A stretch of 64,000 nucleotides of DNA from Candidatus Kryptonium thompsonii (GTDB taxonomy: Bacteria > Bacteroidota > Ignavibacteria > Kryptoniales > Kryptoniaceae), in assembly GCA_001442925.1 (NCBI GenBank), contig LDXX01000006.1:1-64000 (forward strand), read 5' to 3'. Position numbers and translations under genes: made by a program. Below, piece after piece: positions 62,750 through 64,000 of this stretch. Positions within the stretch are counted from its first letter, which is position 1; the number at the start of each line of letters is the position of its first letter. Below the pieces are notes generated by a model that ran no database searches, was not told the DNA's origin, and saw nothing but the letters and a program-made list of their open reading frames with translations.

Positions 62750-63028
62750 TTACCTTTTGCTTATAAATTTTGTGATATAATTTGAAAATTCTTCAAGCGC
62801 TCGCTCATTTACGCTGAAATAGTGATATTGTCCCTCTTTTCGCACATTTACTATTCCACTTTCTTGTAAAGTTTTCAAATGGTGTGATATTGTTGGTTGT
62901 TTCAAACCAACTTTTTCCGTTATCTCCTTGCAACTTATCTCCTTTGATTTGGCGATTAATTCAAAGATTTTACATCTTGTTTCATCCGCAAGTGCTTTTG
63001 CAACCTTTGAAATTTTTACCTTAGCCAT
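62750..63028 (-). CDS. ArsR-family transcriptional regulator
   Basis: A 92-residue winged-helix repressor. It begins VAKALADETRCKIFELIAK, and the recognition helix is GLKQPTISHHLKTLQESGIV. Two cysteines, Cys19 and Cys33 (EISCKEI), are placed where some ArsR-type sensors hold metal or thiol switches. As the first gene of the pirin-doxX operon, and with a perfect palindrome overlapping its own promoter, it almost certainly represses this operon. The signal could be a metal or an oxidised sulfur compound; the sequence does not decide. Confidence 0.93.
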   Translation of the reverse strand: MAKVKISKVAKALADETRCKIFELIAKSKEISCKEITEKVGLKQPTISHHLKTLQESGIVNVRKEGQYHYFSVNERALEEFSNYITKFISKR

Positions 63029-63057
63029 TGTGCTTAGACTTTGTTATTAAAAATAGA

Positions 63058-63079
63058 TATATAGACAAATGTCTATATA
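63058..63079. promoter_or_regulatory. Palindromic ArsR operator
   Basis: TATATAGACA, a two-base AA centre and TGTCTATATA form a perfect 22-base palindrome directly next to the -10 of the arsR promoter. Size and spacing match the inverted repeats bound by ArsR/SmtB repressors. Confidence 0.75.
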
Positions 63080-63108
63080 AATATAAGCAAATAAAATCCA
63101 AATGTCAA
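63080..63108 (-). promoter_or_regulatory. Promoter of the arsR-pirin-doxX operon
   Basis: On the minus strand TTGACA (63103-63108), a 17-base spacer and TATATT (63080-63085), about 50 bases before the arsR start, with the operator immediately downstream. Confidence 0.75.
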
Positions 63109-63228
63109 GTTCAGTCACCTCGCGGGACGGGGTTGAATTTGTCAAATATTTCACGAGACTTTGTTATTTGATTTTAATTCTTAGTTGGGCTAATTTATTT
63201 TAGATTTAAAATCAAAGTTGCTTTATTT

Positions 63229-64000
63229 ATGGGTTCGACGGTTGTTATATGTCATTATCATGAAGTCGCATTGAAGCAAAAGAATAGAGAGATTTTTGAG
63301 AAGAAGTTGAGGACGAACATCGCCTTTATGCTTTCGGATATCGTCAAGCAAAATATGGTGATGCGTGGTTACGGAAGGTTGAAAATTGTTTTGCCATTTA
63401 GCTATGAAGATTCAGAAAAGGTTGAGGTTGTTAAGTCAAGGTTAAGAGATGTCTTCGGATTAACTAATTTTGGGATTGGGGTTGCTACTTCGCTTGATCT
63501 TGAAAAAATTTGTGAGGCAAGTTTAAAGGTTTTGCGAAACAAGGAATTTAAAACCTTTAGCGTAAAGACGAAAAGACAGAATAAAAAATTTCCTTTGAAC
63601 TCTATTCAAGTAAACCATGAGGTTGGCGCTTTCATTCTTGAAAAATTTAAAAACGAGGGACACGAGGTTAAAGTTGATCTTAAAAATCCTGAAGTCACAG
63701 TACATATTGAAATCGTTGACAAGGAAGCCTATGTTTACGCAGATAGATTTAAAGGTCCGGGCGGGTTGCCAGTTGGATCAAGCGGTAAAGTTGTTGCTTT
63801 GTTATCAGCTGGGTTTGATTCGCCGATAGCGTCTTATATGATGATGAAGCGAGGTGCAAGAGTTATATTCGTTCACTATCATAGTTATCCATATACTTCG
63901 TATGATTCAATTGAACAGGTTAAGCAAATTGTTAAGATTTTAAGCAAGTATCAATTTTATTCGAGACTTTACATAGTTCCGATAGCGGAGGCGCAGAGAA
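63229..64000 (+). CDS. thiI: tRNA 4-thiouridine synthetase ThiI, 3' end outside window
   Basis: The first 257 residues of ThiI are visible and the frame is open at the window end. A ferredoxin-like and THUMP RNA-binding region (about 1-165) is followed by the PP-loop ATP-binding motif LLSAGFDSPIASYMM near 190 and VHYHSYPYTSYDSIEQV. ThiI makes 4-thiouridine in tRNA and supplies sulfur for thiamine in some bacteria. The rhodanese domain, if any, lies outside. The sulfur donor is usually an IscS-type desulfurase, like that at 30690. Confidence 0.93.
   Translation, partial: MGSTVVICHYHEVALKQKNREIFEKKLRTNIAFMLSDIVKQNMVMRGYGRLKIVLPFSYEDSEKVEVVKSRLRDVFGLTNFGIGVATSLDLEKICEASLKVLRNKEFKTFSVKTKRQNKKFPLNSIQVNHEVGAFILEKFKNEGHEVKVDLKNPEVTVHIEIVDKEAYVYADRFKGPGGLPVGSSGKVVALLSAGFDSPIASYMMMKRGARVIFVHYHSYPYTSYDSIEQVKQIVKILSKYQFYSRLYIVPIAEAQR

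Noticed and set aside
63037-63170. Direct repeat of about 13 bases (AGACTTTGTTATT) on either side of the arsR promoter
   Set aside because: Only two copies in AT-rich DNA, with no link to promoter elements or a mobile element.

Overview
The window is a gene-dense, AT-rich stretch (mid-30s % G+C by eye, not computed) of a bacterial chromosome with 59 supported protein-coding genes, two of them cut by the window edges. It has no rRNA, tRNA, CRISPR array or insertion sequence that I can see, and no gap between genes longer than about 270 bases. Alternative complex III, a TonB-dependent receptor next to a PorV/PorQ-like barrel, secreted proteins with sorting-domain-like tails and Lys/Glu-rich proteins point to the Fibrobacteres-Chlorobi-Bacteroidetes group, probably a thermophile. 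Good Shine-Dalgarno sequences and E. coli-like promoters (TTGACA, 17 bases, TATATT) argue against Bacteroidota proper. A lineage such as Ignavibacteria or Candidatus Kryptonia fits, but that placement is inference.

Layout. 1-6719: alternative complex III, with the end of ActB, a fused ActC-ActD, a fused ActE-ActA and ActF, then a secreted cupredoxin-like protein. 7085-12254: lysine 6-aminotransferase, B12-dependent ribonucleotide reductase and triosephosphate isomerase. 12257-13337 (minus): UspA and a cyclic-nucleotide-binding protein behind a possible 20-codon leader. 13504-20518: envelope module of TonB receptor, very large secreted protein and PorV-like barrel, each followed by a hairpin. 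20634-23333: a secreted M14-type peptidase. 23502-24275: a Cas6 with no CRISPR neighbours.

24281-33327 is a long iron-sulfur cluster operon: Rrf2 regulator, SufC, SufB, a 94-residue protein, SufD, an IscU-like scaffold, a Rieske protein, SufS, an IscS-type desulfurase, a 103-residue unknown protein, SufA and a Tat-exported superoxide dismutase. A promoter and an inverted repeat stand just ahead of the regulator. Archaemetzincin and DUF2203 follow a hairpin. 34296-37017 (minus) carries lysA, a membrane protein and endonuclease IV. 37122-41604 carries radA, a SemiSWEET-like protein, an ITP/XTP pyrophosphatase, hemL and a DUF2279 protein.

41594-42639 (minus) is a receiver-pseudokinase gene whose frame is broken at an AAAT tetranucleotide repeat. 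42777-49455 holds a thioredoxin-like protein, a TPR protein, RsmA, a PAP2 protein, an OPT transporter and a porin. 49493-52594 is a molybdenum-cofactor cluster: a 30-residue MoaD remnant, MoaE, a TauE-like permease, MoeA and MobA. 52862-55366 holds a sodium:solute symporter with a 50-residue membrane partner and an unrecognised Tat lipoprotein. 55532-60978 is a fatty-acid beta-oxidation operon. 61015-63028 (minus) is an ArsR-controlled operon of pirin and two DoxX proteins with a perfect palindromic operator. ThiI starts at 63229 and runs off the end.

Together the genes describe a respiring, B12-using organism that oxidises fatty acids and puts strong effort into Fe-S assembly and oxidative-stress defence. 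I found no clear new multi-gene defence or mobile system. The most interesting items are the two ACIII fusions, the orphan Cas6, the MoaD remnant, the broken receiver-pseudokinase, the small unknown genes inside the suf operon and the symporter's small partner.
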